Assembly (NCBI RefSeq): GCF_019399895.1
Contig: NC_091867.1
Span: 4,402,001 to 4,466,000, forward strand
Source: Cardiocondyla obscurior
Lineage: Eukaryota > Arthropoda > Insecta > Hymenoptera > Formicidae
Reading direction: 5' to 3'
Length of the DNA stretch: 64,000 nt
Position numbers and translations under genes: made by a program. Shown here one piece after another: positions 25,369 to 38,400 of the stretch; the stretch's first letter is position 1; the number at the start of each line of letters is the position of its first letter. Below the pieces are notes generated by a model, which saw only the letters and a list, made by a program, of their open reading frames with translations, made no database searches and was not told the DNA's origin.

Positions 25369-28300
25369 CAAGAAGCTTAAATCAGTCCAGCAGAATTAAG
25401 GAACAGTAACTCTAAGGATGTCAATGTACATACATATGCAAAAACGCATACATGACCGTGCAAATTTCACCGTTTATCGCTTCACAAATAGAAATAGAAA
25501 TATATATATGAGCGAGACTTATTAATTTACCAATATGTTTATATGTTTGTCAATAAGTATATTTCGTTTTTTTTTTAATACTTAATAAATAATAATAATT
25601 CCAAACGAATGGATTTCTCTATTTGCCTACATTAATTATTCATTGCTTTTGTTCATCTCCGGTTAATAAAACGAACAAACACCGCGGTGAAATTCGACTG
25701 TTAAACAATTAAAGTTACCAATGAATTTTCGAGATAACAAACGCGCAATGCGGCATCTGTTTGTACGTTTCGCTTGATTCACCGTATCTCGACGAACTGT
25801 CGGGTATTTCAAACTCCGCATACTCCATACCGGCGATACGCTTCAATATACCTACTGCTTAAACTGAGCCAACTTCGCTAATTATATGGCGATGGTAGTT
25901 GAAGACATACGCAACCATGCAATCGGCTCGAAGCAATACCGAATATTATTGATACGTCTAAGAATCATCTTTCGTCGTTATTTTACAGAGCGCCTTCTAC
26001 ATATTATATCTACGTGCCTAATCTTCGCGCATCTTTAATATACGCGCCGACTTAAGGTGTACGGTAGCGCGAGGACGTATCCGCGGGTCTGCAGACGTAA
26101 GTGCAGTTTCTATTCGTGTACCGCCGACAGGATAATTATCACTGCGATATGCTTGAGCTCTTCAATTTGAGAAAGCTTTATCCGCGCTATAACGTTCACC
26201 ATCCACGGGGTTTTCCCACCGGGGAAGGGGAGCTTACCGCTTTTGCCTAAGCGAACAAATCCAATCACTACTTCCACCGGTTGCCTCCGGCTGATTTGCA
26301 TTACATACACGTGCACGCGCACGCGTGCACTGCGTCTATACAGGATAGTCCGTTTCCTAGCCGTGCAAGACGTTGAGAGCACCGACGCCGAGACCCCGAG
26401 ATCGTCTTAATTAATTCCGTCTGCGGAACCGCGAAGAAGCGATTCCTTCAACCGAGTGACGTACAGATTAGTAGTAGGCGGCGTTAATTGGCCTCCTCTG
26501 TGCCACGCGCTAATCTCATCGTTATCGAATTTATGCGATACGCTCCGACATCGATAGACACTATTAACGATTCTTGAAAGCGACCCTTGCTGTTTCTAAT
26601 TGATGTACGTCTATATATTACTTGTTAATTTCGTGTAACGATAAATTTCTACGGAGGGTAGCATTTAAAGAAAGATACCGGACAAGTTTTACCTTCTTGG
26701 ATCAAGGTTTCTTTCTCGTTAGTTTACTTATGAAATCAATTATCAGTGCATCAGGTAGAATTTCAACGCATATATTTGCAAGAGAAAGGAGACTTGGTAT
26801 AATATAAAATCTCTTCGCGTAGAATGCCGTTTGAAACAATTGGGAATGCGATACGAGACGTTTCAAATGTTTCACAAAATGAAATCATTCCGTATTTTTG
26901 TAAAAAATCTCCGAACTATTTGCCCTTTACGCAGTTCTTTCTTTAGATTCAGGAAAATATATGGCAATACTCTCCTCGTGTCTACGCAGTGTATTAACTT
27001 TCGGACTTTCCGCACCTTTTGATAAGCCGATGGGGACGTTACGCTACCGACGTTGTATTTATGCGGTAAGGAGCGCGGTTGGTCATCAGTCAATGACAAC
27101 CCGTATCATTTTTTTCCCTTCAAAAACGCCTTTCAACTGTCAATTGCGACGGGCTTGAATAGAGGAGGGCGATGTTCATCAAACGAAGATTATGGTTGTC
27201 TACTCCCTAACGTCCAAAATCTTTGCTACTCGATTACTGTCCTTCAAGTATCTCCCGGCTTACTTTTTTTTCCCTCCCGAGCGAGGAACGAATATTCTGA
27301 AAGGAATACCTCTCGGTCCTTTCTTTATTCATGAACGCGTAAATCAGGTTCACTTATTAATGCTCTTTAAAATAAATTTTTTTTTAAATTAATCTTAATT
27401 ATCTATTCTAATTACGAGTAACGCCGCGAACTTTTATTACAGAAGAAGGAAACGCGAGACTTCCAATACGTGCGGTGATACGACAAATTCCCGGGGAATA
27501 AAAAAAATTCTAACTCGTAGAACATTATCGGAGGAATTTGCCGAGGGAGGGGGGAAATTAATTCGCATCGTACATCGCGCGTGAAGCTTTTCTCGTCATT
27601 AATCAGTCCGGCACGTGTACGTTGTCGCCAATTTTGGCTGCGAGGAATTTTGGAAACGTGCGTGTGCCGGAATGTAATTCGCGATGCCAGTGGTTAATTA
27701 TGCTGAACGACGCAATCCGCATGATTTTGCCGTGCGGACGAATGGGTTCATTTTGATAACGCATTTTCCTATCGCTGTCATTCTCCCGGATGTACGGTGA
27801 TTACGAATTATGCCGTTTGTTATCGTGGCTGCGCGTTAATGTCTACGGCGTCTAACAAGGGCTGGGGCGAAACGAAGATTTGTGACAGATAATCGTGACT
27901 ATTGTTTTGTAGGAGCCCCAGCTTGATACGATTGGGATCGGTCAGCCTTTGTCCCGGTGTACAAGCACGAATTCAATTTCAGCCGGTGCGCGTCAGGCTG
28001 CATTACGATGGGTCGGCTTCGATCGATAGACGTGTAACCATGCCTCCATCGAAGCGAAATGTTGAAATTCACTTGGTACCTCTGGATCGACGTCGAGCGT
28101 GATATAAAATTGCACCGCGATAGAATGATAAAGTAATCCTGAACAATATTGTATTTCACGTATGTATTGATGTAGTTTTACGTATGTCCGACGGGTGAAC
28201 ATTAGCAACCGAAGGAACAAGAGAAACCGTGTTGTTATCGCGTGTGTAGGTTATAAAAATTGTAGATAAAAATTAGAAATATTTTTACAACAGTTTCCTT

Positions 28301-28597
28301 CCATTTCCCGAATGAAAATTAATCCTAATCATTATCTAATAACTATCCGTGATTTATCTCGTGGCTGTGTAGCAAAACTGTTCAGCACTGAGCCAGAAAT
28401 GTAACCTCGAAACGTCTTATAACGAGTTAGAAAAGTTAAATATCTAAACGATTTTCGCCGCGTGCTAGTTTATTGCGCGTGCTGATCTATGTTAACGCGC
28501 GCTCGATTCCGAGTCTGCCGGGCCAGCTGGATCCCGCGCTCACCGTCCGCGCGCCCCGCGCCATGTGGACGTGCAGTGCGATGACCGCTGGCCGATG
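25367..28597. other. non-coding stretch
   Basis: No recognisable gene. Frames here stay under about 95 codons. A GC-rich segment at 28,490-28,597 leads directly into the second copy of the dispersed repeat and may belong to it, because copy 2 folds back with this segment (CCGCTGGCCG near 28,583 against CGGCCAGCGG near 28,653). Confidence 0.45.
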
Positions 28598-28890
28598 AAA
28601 ACACGCGCACGTGCTTCCAGCGGCCGCGTGCGCGCGGCGACCAGCGGGCCCGGCGGCCAGCGGAGTCGGCAGTTGAGCGCGTATTAACTAGGCTAGTACG
28701 CGCAGTAAATCAGTACGCGGGGTAAAACGTTTAGACATCTAGCTTTTTACCTTGTTGTGGTTTTTATCTACCTCATAGACAGTGACTAGTCGGATTAGAT
28801 TTTTTTTGTTTTTATGACAATTTTACTTTTTGAATTTTATACAATAATGGTTAGAAATTATTAAATAACAAAAATTTTTTTACAAATTAT
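28598..28890. repeat. dispersed repeat, copy 2 (partner at 1,461)
   Basis: This copy aligns in the same orientation with 1,461-1,732 over nearly its whole length, with scattered substitutions and small indels. The GC-rich head contains several inverted repeats: GCGCGTA pairs with TACGCGC across 13 bases, and CCGCTGGCCG just upstream pairs with CGGCCAGCGG. A short TAGTACGCG / CAGTACGCG duplication is present only in this copy. The body is AT-rich with no open frame. Two separated copies with identical order argue for a mobile or copied element. Confidence 0.7.
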
Positions 28891-31033
28891 GGCTAACGAT
28901 CTAACCATTAGCTGTAAAGTCAGAATAGTTAGATGAAATTTCCACTCGGGTTAGTCAAGGATTAAAGCGGCTATTAATGTTATTTTAACTATTATTTTAA
29001 CTACAATCTAGCCGCTATTGAAGTCATCCACACGGTAATTTTACGTCACGCAATTACGATGCGGCTCACTGAAGATAAATCTGGTTTTAAAGCGATAATA
29101 AGCGTTGCGCCATATGCGTCCTATTATTTTGATTGTTATAAAAGTGGTAGGGCGGGACCGGTGTTACATACGAGGTAACATTGGACATGACCTGCGGGTA
29201 AAGCCGCTCATTAAGCGGATTTGCGCCTCCTACTGCTAATCACTTTTCAATTCTTATGCAAAATTCTTTGGTTAACTTCGCAAAAGCCAATTTTCGACTG
29301 CGTAAATAATGGTTTAATCCGCGAAATTTTCGCATTAAAAGCGAACGAACTGTTTGCATTAAAATATATAAAATTGACATGCGGTGGAAAATCATTCGTC
29401 GCTCGCGCAAAAGTTAAAACTGCTTTCAGACAGTGCCTGCCGCGTTAATATTCAACATTCGGAATCATGCAATTTAAAAGTTGAGAATAACACGGTGCGT
29501 TGTGGAAATTAGTTGAATTCTTGTTCGAAAGTTCCATCAGGAGAATACTGCGGTTTTGCTTTTATTTGTTAATTATGCCAGCGCCGCGAAATGTGTTTGA
29601 TAGAATAACGTCTTGCGCGAAGGATGAAAATTGATAGGCAGTTTAGAACGAAAATGCGATAAAGATATGTATATCACGTGGCGGATATAGCTATTATGAA
29701 TTTTAATGGAAATTTTACCGTGCGCTTACAGGATGACAATGTCACGACGTTACGATACAATATCGAATGAGGAAATAATGAAAAATTAAACAAGATTACT
29801 CGGCTGCGTGCCTCGATCAACCCCTCATATCAACGTGATTAATGGGGATATACTTAGCTTCGAGATAGAAGGAGAGAGGTTGGGGGAGGGAGATGGATGT
29901 CGCAATAATTCTTTGCGCCTGGATCCAATCTGTGAGCAATAACGTCGGGATTATTAATGCCCTACATAATAAAATTTTAGAGTCCATTACAGCGAGAACT
30001 ATCCAATCGTGGAGATTATAGATAAATTGGGCGATACTGTGTAGAACTTATTAAATTTAATGTCCCCTATACCTAACACCATTTTTCGCTTATGAACAAC
30101 TCACGCTCCTTACCGCCTAAAAAATTTTTTTTTACCGTCTATTTTTCAGGATCTACGACAATCGTAAAACTGCGAAGTTTCGTAAGGGTCTCAAAGAAAA
30201 TTAAATAATTATTTCGTATAATGTTTGTGTAATTTAGCGGCGCTTAGCTCAAGAATAAGAGAACACGTAACAGCTAAAAAAAAAACTATTTTAAATATTC
30301 TTATTTAAAATTATACTATTATTATCATCACTTACTGTACAATATTACTGTACAATATTACTGTACAATATAAGACAATGCGCGAAATAAATATTCCTAC
30401 GCGCCTGATTCTGTCATGTGCGTAACCCGGTCGTTAAATACCTCGAGATATATTATCGAAGAGCTACTCCATAGATTCTCCACGAGTCTTTTATAAAAAC
30501 GATCGTCCAATTTATTAAGTATCATAAATCAACTTCATTTACAATTTTTCACGTCGATTTGTCTTCTTAATAACTCATTTATTAAGCTCACTAAAAAAAA
30601 TTACTACTTTCCGATTTCTTTACACAGCTCGAGATATTAATTTCTTACGCGACCATTTATTTATAAATCACAAAAAGGATTAGAATAGGAAATTCTGTGA
30701 TTCCGCTTATATCCGTTAACCCTTTTACATTCGAAACAGCTTCTGTTACCTCTCGATCGCGTAATATCTTCACTTAATGCTTCGTTCGCTCCTAGCAGGT
30801 GTTTCATTCTCGTTTCGGTTTCGTTGCTCTTTTTTACGCTCTCTTCCGTTTTCCCTGTTTTGCATATCGAGCGAGCCGCATCTTTAATTCGCCGCGTTGT
30901 CTCGCATCCCACAGGAATTGCGAGAAATACGAATCTCTCATCAGAAGAAAAGCAAAACAAAACGAAAAGGGGAAAAAAAAAAATAATCCATCGAAAGCAA
31001 AAATCAGCGACTTTTCGCGTCGCGGTGAAGCTA
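28891..31033. other. non-coding stretch
   Basis: AT-rich DNA with no gene recognised. The 13-bp triplicated repeat at 30,333-30,371 lies inside it. A 158-codon frame starting near 30,824 runs through a purine-rich tract and into the direct duplication, and is treated as chance. Confidence 0.45.
30333..30371. repeat. 13-bp unit repeated three times
   Basis: The unit TACTGTACAATAT occurs three times head to tail without a mismatch. The inner TGTACA is self-complementary, so each unit carries a small palindrome. It is a short recent tandem expansion. Confidence 0.9.
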
Positions 31034-31167
31034 GACGTTACTATTCATGGAAAAAGTTTTAATTTTCGTGCTACACGGGTTTTGAGTCCGGGATTGCCGT
31101 TACATCTGCGTGATAGATCGCACGTCGTACCGAACTTTAATAACGACGCGGAGTTACATCGCAAAAT
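31034..31167. repeat. diverged direct duplication, unit 1
   Basis: GACGTTACTATTCATGG and the following AAAAGTTTTAATTTTCG match 31,539-31,573 almost exactly. A second block (CGTACCGAACTTTAATAACGAC) matches CGTCGAACTTTGATGAC near 31,648. The blocks keep their order, and the spacing between copies is about 505-520 bases, so this is a co-linear but strongly diverged duplication. Neither copy carries a sustained shared reading frame. Confidence 0.6.
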
Positions 31168-31538
31168 TAGTATGTGCATAGTATACGTTCGTAAATATTA
31201 TCCTTCAATTGTTGGCGGCGCTATCAAACCACTTTTATTAAAACTACTAATTATAATTAATTTAAAATTTACGAATATTATTTGCGCGCCAAATAACTAA
31301 GAAAAAATTTAGTTTAATTCAAGATTAATTAATTTAATTCTATCGTACTGAGAGCAGAGCTTTCCCCGTAACTCGTTTGACTTTCGTGCGTTTAAAAAGC
31401 AGATTCAGGTTTCGCCGAACGTTGTTCTTACGCGGCTTTCTCGTAATGAATAATCGGATATCGATAATGCTCCCTAAGCTTTATTCGGCTAAACAAGATA
31501 CAAGTTTCGCAAAGCAGTAGATAGGACGTAGATAGAAC

Positions 31539-31690
31539 GACGTTACTATTCATGAGAAAAGTTTTAATTTTCGATCGGAGTTCGGGGTACGTCTTCGCTC
31601 AACGGTATTCGGAATCGGTTTACGATCTCCGTAACGGATCCGCGTTCCGTCGAACTTTGATGACGGCAGGTAGAGTTCTCCGCATCAAAT
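31539..31690. repeat. diverged direct duplication, unit 2
   Basis: This is the partner of 31,034-31,167, in the same orientation. The first 35 bases are nearly identical, and later similarity is patchy. A minus-strand frame of 88 codons crosses this unit but its equivalent in unit 1 contains stops, which argues against a conserved protein. Confidence 0.6.
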
Positions 31691-32165
31691 CGAGGAACTC
31701 CATATTTGAAAGTTTTTGAAGAACGTGAACTTCTAAAAGTAGTCTGTTTGTTACGTGTACCCGTAGGAGTGCGACTCTTTCTAATTTCATTCCTGTATTT
31801 CGATGCGCTGCAATGTCCTTCGCATAAAGGAGACGTAATAAAGCTCGAAAATGTGTCCCTGCTGCGTCGCGCACGAAGTTTCTCAATTAATACAAATTGA
31901 ACGTTAAGCTAATGAGATTTGGAATCGTCTCGTGAACAGAATCGCGTATTCGCGAAGGACATTTTTATCTCAAGCTCTTTTTAATTAAGAGTATAAAAAT
32001 GCGCTTTAAATATTTGCCCTGCTCTCATATTAAACACAGTCTACGTCTAATTTTATCGTTTCTATTTTTTTCTGAAATTATCATATTTATTTGGTTTATA
32101 CTTCCTCGAAGATTTATTGTACTCCTAAAGCTATGTGTACATGAACGTACATGACGTGCAAATGA

Positions 32166-32471
32166 ATGCGAGCAATTAATCGCAGGACCGTGGATTTGCC
32201 TGGTCGAAAGGGCCGCAGGGATCGGTCACCCTCCCGAGATCAGCCGGAACTTTCTATGCGCGAGATTACGATTTATGCGGTCTCGTTCGGAATAGTCGCG
32301 ACTTATTTTTTGAGAATTAATGATCGCGCGGAAAGTTTTCCTCTCGTGCTCCGCTCCGCGTTCAAAACAAGTCGGTTATATTCAGCAATACTCGCGGAAA
32401 AGCTCGGAACATGGAAAATGTACTCTTTGATAGCAGCTAAATGCAGTCAGCTTCAAATTTTCGAGCTTTGA
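32166..32471 (+). CDS. unassigned open frame, 101 codons (weak candidate)
   Basis: An ATG-started frame with a basic first third (AINRRTVDLPGRKGRRDR) and a less biased remainder that includes a moderately hydrophobic segment (TIYAVSFGIVATYFL, about residues 34-48). No known domain or catalytic motif was recognised. It has no adjacent donor, acceptor or polyadenylation signal that I could tie to it. Chance remains the simplest explanation. Confidence 0.12.
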   Translation: MRAINRRTVDLPGRKGRRDRSPSRDQPELSMREITIYAVSFGIVATYFLRINDRAESFPLVLRSAFKTSRLYSAILAEKLGTWKMYSLIAAKCSQLQIFEL

Positions 32472-35400
32472 TATCGGTACAGTTCTGCGCACGTTCCTTT
32501 AAAAGTGCAATAGCTTTGAATTACTTATTGATTTATTGATACGCAAAAGATGGAGGGAAAAAGAAAAAAGTTAAAAAAGAAAAAAAAAAACGCTTGCAGA
32601 GATCAAAATTCTCAGCCGTGTAAAATGTTCTTCTAAATGCAAATCCAATAATGCCGCTATGTAATTCGGTCGCATTTGATCGTTCTACATTCTCGCGTAC
32701 ACATGCACGGTTCTCGGTGACGTGTTCCACGAGGATTCCCTACTCTAGCATAACTCTTTCAAGGCTTTCTAAAAATTCCATTTTATTGTAATGTTGTCTG
32801 CAACACTGGGCAAAGAATTTAATATCGCCTGTAATTCGCCGCCTTGTCGCGTCTTGCACGGCCGAGTTTTAGCTTTCGCGCAAAAGCATCGCTCGAGGAC
32901 ATTGCCGCTTTGATGCGGTATAGAAGATATCGATGGTCCATGGCACGGGTCATAATGCGATGTTAACGGCACTCTGTCTTTTTGCTCGCCGCCGGCGTAA
33001 TATGCTACTTCTCATCTGTAGCTTATTAACCTAATATCGGAAATTCATTACACTCGAACGCGATAAATTAGCGATTCGGCCGACCTTTTGCCTTTCGGTG
33101 TCTTTGCCCGCCCGCGTATTTTGCATTCTACCTCACGAAAGCCCCGCGAAAGTTTAATTAGTTTATTTCATAGCGCAGCCCTCGCGCACTCTTGTCCTCC
33201 GCTTCTGTTTTCAATCTATAATTGGTACACAGAGATCTGCCGGGCGGACCGAGGTTCGTTAACTTGCGGCTTTTAAGAATCTTTCGTGCTCTTCATTACA
33301 AAAGGACTAACTCAAAAGCGGGATATACTTTAATTATAATACGTAACGACAGAGTTATTCAATTACGATTCTTTCAATTTTACTTTGTGCAGTTTTCGGA
33401 TTAAGAAGGACTTTCACGGTTCTGCGAACCGTTTGGAAAAGGGGCGAGCCCTTTTGACATTTCACTTAGTTTACTTGTTTATAATTCGTTCGTTATCGCA
33501 CAAGATTTATTCTTTGTGAAAATTATTAACATAATGATTAATAAAAGTACCGGCACAATTATGCATTCGAAACATCGTGAATCGTCTAACGTCAAACGAA
33601 TGTTCCGCCGGCGTCCAAGGTTCAATTCGTTACGACAAGGCGTTTGGAGTGGCGCGAGATATTGCGAAAATTATTAACGCTTATTAGGTTGCTGCGACGA
33701 AACTCCAAAGACGACTACACCGACGGCTCTCATTCTTCCGTTCTCCGAAGGGACGCGGAGAGAATCAGTCGAGTCTCAAAAGTAGCAAGTTAAACGATAA
33801 ATGCAAAATAACTTTCCGCATCGCGCATTTCTAAGTAGACGATAGATCCTACGGGAACGAGCCTCCGGACCGGGAGGAAAATATGCTTTGTTTCGAGTCC
33901 GAGTTGACTCCCCTGTCGCATCGCCTCGACATTCTGCGGGGACCACTTTGCTAAAGTACGAATTAATGAAGCTTCAATTAACTTCGCTCTTCCGTGCCCG
34001 TAAAACTTACCCGTACCCGACTATCAGCTGAACTGCAGAGCTCGTTCTCGAGCGAGCGAAGTTTCGTCGTGCACGCTTGCCGACGTAAAGCTCCTCCCGG
34101 CAGATGATGGCGAAAGATGAGCGTATTTCGTCGGAATAAGAAGGGCGAAACGGCGAAATACGTAAGAACACGCGTGTGCAAGCCGGTATACGAGAATGCC
34201 GTAGCGGGAGCGTATCGACGAAGAGCCAAAGCCGCTGTCGTGTTCTCTAAGCGCCGACTTCCGATACGTCAGCGAGGGTAATGCGGCACTGAAAGTGCGC
34301 CGCGCATCGCGTCGGTTCGCTGCGAAATTCATGGGCGACACCATGGGAAATCCGCACAGACAGCGGATTGCGAAGCGAACTTTAACGCGGCATTTCTCAC
34401 GCGCATCGATGAAAAGTAAACAAATAGAAAGAGAAGGAATCATCGCGGTATTACCGCACGAGATAGTCGTCTACTTAATAATGATAATCGCGCGCGATTC
34501 TATCCTTTTAGCACAATCATTACGCCCGGTTTTACATTTTTTTATTACGTAATACTATTTGTAATATGACACGTTATTCGTTTCTTTCTAAAGTCGCCCT
34601 GCACTGTCGCGTATGCTACTTTCGTCGCCGCGAAGTGTCCGACCTGAAATTGCATCGACATTTCCAGGCACGTCGAGAATACACGTCGAGGAGTCATTCG
34701 AAGCATATGTTCCTGCACCCGGCAATTACTATTCGATCCGTGGTTTAACCGTATCCTTGATATCGCCCGCCTTTCTCCGGACATCTAAGAATGCTAATTA
34801 TATCAGCCGAAGCGAATACTTAACAGAAGACCGCTGCTTAACTTAACGGAAAACTACCGCCTAATGCCTTAACTTTCAGAATAAGTAAGCGCGACGGGAA
34901 AAAAGCTCGGCTTCATAGAGTTACCTCGTTGCAAATTCAATACGCATCCCGAATATTATTACGGAACAAGCTACGTGTTTGCCGTCCGAAAATGCATCAC
35001 GGGAGCGAATGCAAATTAGGGGGTTTCGCCCGCGACATAGGTCGTCTCATCAAATTACGATTATGCAATATTAAACACGCTGAAGATATGCGGATGCTGC
35101 GAATAAGCCCTCGGTCTGGAGTGGAGGAATGGGATTCCTGTTCGCGCGACGATCCCGAATTGCTGAAACCGGCTTCTTCGGTGAGCTCGAGTACGTTCCG
35201 TTTGATACGTCACGTACTCCGCTGACCGGTGAAATCGTTTAAAGGATAGTTCACGGTCTCCAATATGCAAATACTTATGAAACAATTTGCGTTCGCTATA
35301 ACTAGAACCTGTTTGAATTACGAACGAAAATTACGAACTTCAGCCCGGCAAATTATTGCCAACAAATATCTGCGAGTCGAGTAAATATTGAGCTACAAGT

Positions 35401-38400
35401 ATTTACGTTATTTAGCGAATCCGTTTTAATGCTGGCGGAACGCGAGTCGATTATTTTCACAGATTTTCCGATATCTTTCCCGACAGGCGGCCCCCTCGAT
35501 CTTCTCGATCGCTCTTTCGCGAGCACTCCTCGCACGAGTGTCTGGGATTGACATAATCTATTGTAAGTCACTTGACACACTTGCTCGCCTGGCATATCAT
35601 TAATGAGAGTTTCCTTCCTTCCAGTAATTGATTCATTGAATCAATATCATAACGACGAAGTTCTCTCGTCGAGAGGTATCGATCGAAAGTCAAACAGCAA
35701 GTGTAATATCTCTGTTATCGAAAATTTTCGCGTTTGCGTGCGCAAACGTAGGTTTAATTTCTTTCCAAAGTACCAAAATTTTTTTCTTCTTTTTTTTTTT
35801 TCTTTTACGTTACGTTAAAAAAATACAAGTTGCGTCGAGCTCGCATCAATTCGTTATCTTTTGGTCTCGGAAATGAATATTTCGCGATCAACAGACCGAG
35901 CCGGGCCCCGTTTATTGCTGATGTTTCAAAGCGAGGCGCCATTCGACCGGATCATATGGAGACGTTTGATTCGGTACGAGCTAACATCACGTTTGTAGCC
36001 GCGTAGCCTGTGTTTGCGGCGAATCTCCTCCTTGCACCGACGACTGCATGTCTCTGCCTACGTATGCGTAATCGATATATGTGTTACGTCAGCGCGCATA
36101 TCGTATCTTCATTAGCGAATGATTGATTACCTATAACGTATCGGATATGTTTGCGTGTTTGCCGGCGAGCGCTATTATCGTGCGTTATAGAAAACGGATT
36201 GACGCGAATGTCACCGCGCGTCGCACACGGCCGTGAATCGATATAAATTACCTTCAAACGACGTTACGAAGTATTACGCCGATGCTTTCGCTAATCATTC
36301 ATGAGCTCCGATTGTTCGCGCAATTCTGCTGCGGCTTGGTTTATTCACAACGCTTTTGCCTGTACACTCGCATTAGACAGGTATGTGCGTTATATACGCA
36401 CTCGCGAACATATTCGCGTGATATATACGAGTATATGTCTGATATTACCGAACGTCTTTCTTTTTATTTCAAAAAATTATAAATAAAAATTAATTCACGA
36501 GAAATGGAAATTCTGTGACATTTTACGTGATAAATTACCATTGCAAACTGTATTACTGCGAATGGCGTTAACGTTTCAACTATCGAGCTTTCACTTTCAC
36601 GGTAAACAATTTGCCCTAATTACCTCGTACTGTCAATAACATGTCAATAATAGTAAATGAAAGCAGACGTATCAATAGTATTAAGTGCAGCCGCTTGTTC
36701 ATCAGTTTACTCAATATGAAGTTTCAATATTAGATCGTTTACTGTTATCACTGATTCTGCAACGTCGTTATAATTGGTATACTCGAAACAAAATGGATTC
36801 AACCAAAATTCATTGTTTAATCAGGCTATAGAGAGAATTTTGTGAAAGCGCGGCAAAGTAACTGAGCGTTTTGTTTAACTTCTGTTTGGGGGCGTATTGA
36901 AAAACTTTCAATAAAAAAGAAATATAAAAAATGCTTTAAATTAATTTCGTAATGTAATAATTAATCGTGATAATGCACGCAAGTGCATTGGAAGGCGGAA
37001 ACAAAACCCCCCCCTCTCACTTGAATAAAGACGGAGAGGTACAATCCCGTTCTGCAATGAGAACTTTGTTGAGAAAAAGGAAAAAAAAGCACGTTGGACA
37101 ATGAAGAACTAGCGGCTCGCGATTCAGACTATTGTTTACACTTTTCCGCGTTGGCGTTTTACATCTTTCAACACCAGGTTTTACTTTTGCCTCTCGTCTC
37201 TTCGTCTCTTTTTCTCGGTCGGATGACAATGAGGTCGGCGAGATGCGATTCGCGACGCAACACGAGCGCGTCCCTCGGGAGAGTAGTATTTTTCTTTCTC
37301 CGTTTGTTTCACGCCGCGTTCGCGTTCGATGCAAATCACACGTTGCGATTTTACGTTCGCGCAAAAAATGTGCTAATACTCGTGAAGCATTTAAGAATCC
37401 CGAGTTTGCCGATGATTTTATTCTATTAGCGTGGAAATGGGGTAATTGAAATTTTATCAGATATCAATGTTTCTCATCTTTATTTGGCGATTAACGCGGG
37501 TTAAAATCTCTTTGTAAATATTTCAACGTTTGTTGTCGCAACAGTAAAGTATCCCGGTTAGCGAGCTTTTACATTTGCACGTCCCTTTAAATTTTTTATT
37601 GTCATAATTATTACCGCCTGTTTCCGTTTTATCTCGATTATTAATATTTCCTCCTCGAAATTGATATTTCGAATCTTCCCGCAATAGTTAAAAAAAAAAA
37701 AAGTTACGTCCGACGATAGCGCGTTTCTTTATGTTAAGTGGCTTATATTTGCGGAAACCAGTTCCGCGAGATGAGCGAGCCATCGAAGAGACGCGCGCGT
37801 GTATTCATTTATCGAGGCGTGACAACGAGCATTGTCCTCACCGTGTCCAACCTCGTCGTCACCATTGACCGTGTCCGATGTAGCAACCAACGTTTTTATC
37901 CGCGAAACGCGGTCCTCAATTAATTTCTATTCATATTGGCCGACAAGCCGATGGATGTATTTACAACGTTCAGTAATTGCACGATTGTGTCGCGCCGTTC
38001 GATTGCGCGAATAACAATCGATAAAATGTGCTCTTGTTACACCGTCGCATTGAAGATTATAATATCTAATAAATTAATTAGCATGGTATAATAGAGAGAG
38101 AAATTAAAAAAAAAACAAAAAAAACCGCGCATTTCTATTAAATTCGGATTAAAACTCTGCAATTTAATAGAAATCTATTAAATCGAACTTGATACGCGTA
38201 TTAGTTTGCCAATACAAAATTGAAGAATACGTATTCTATGTGATATCGCGAGAAATCAGTTTCACGTTCGTCGGAGGTGGAACACCGAGAAGAAAAACGA
38301 TCGTAACGACGGACTTTTTCTACTAAAATCCTAGCGCGTTGGTATCATTTATCAAGCTACTTGCGCGAGAGCTGGTCTAATAAAGATCATTTTTTTGCCC

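Noticed and set aside
30824..31300. Plus-strand open frame of 158 codons
   Set aside because: It crosses an A-rich tract and unit 1 of the direct duplication, and the corresponding part of unit 2 does not keep the frame. There is no known motif.
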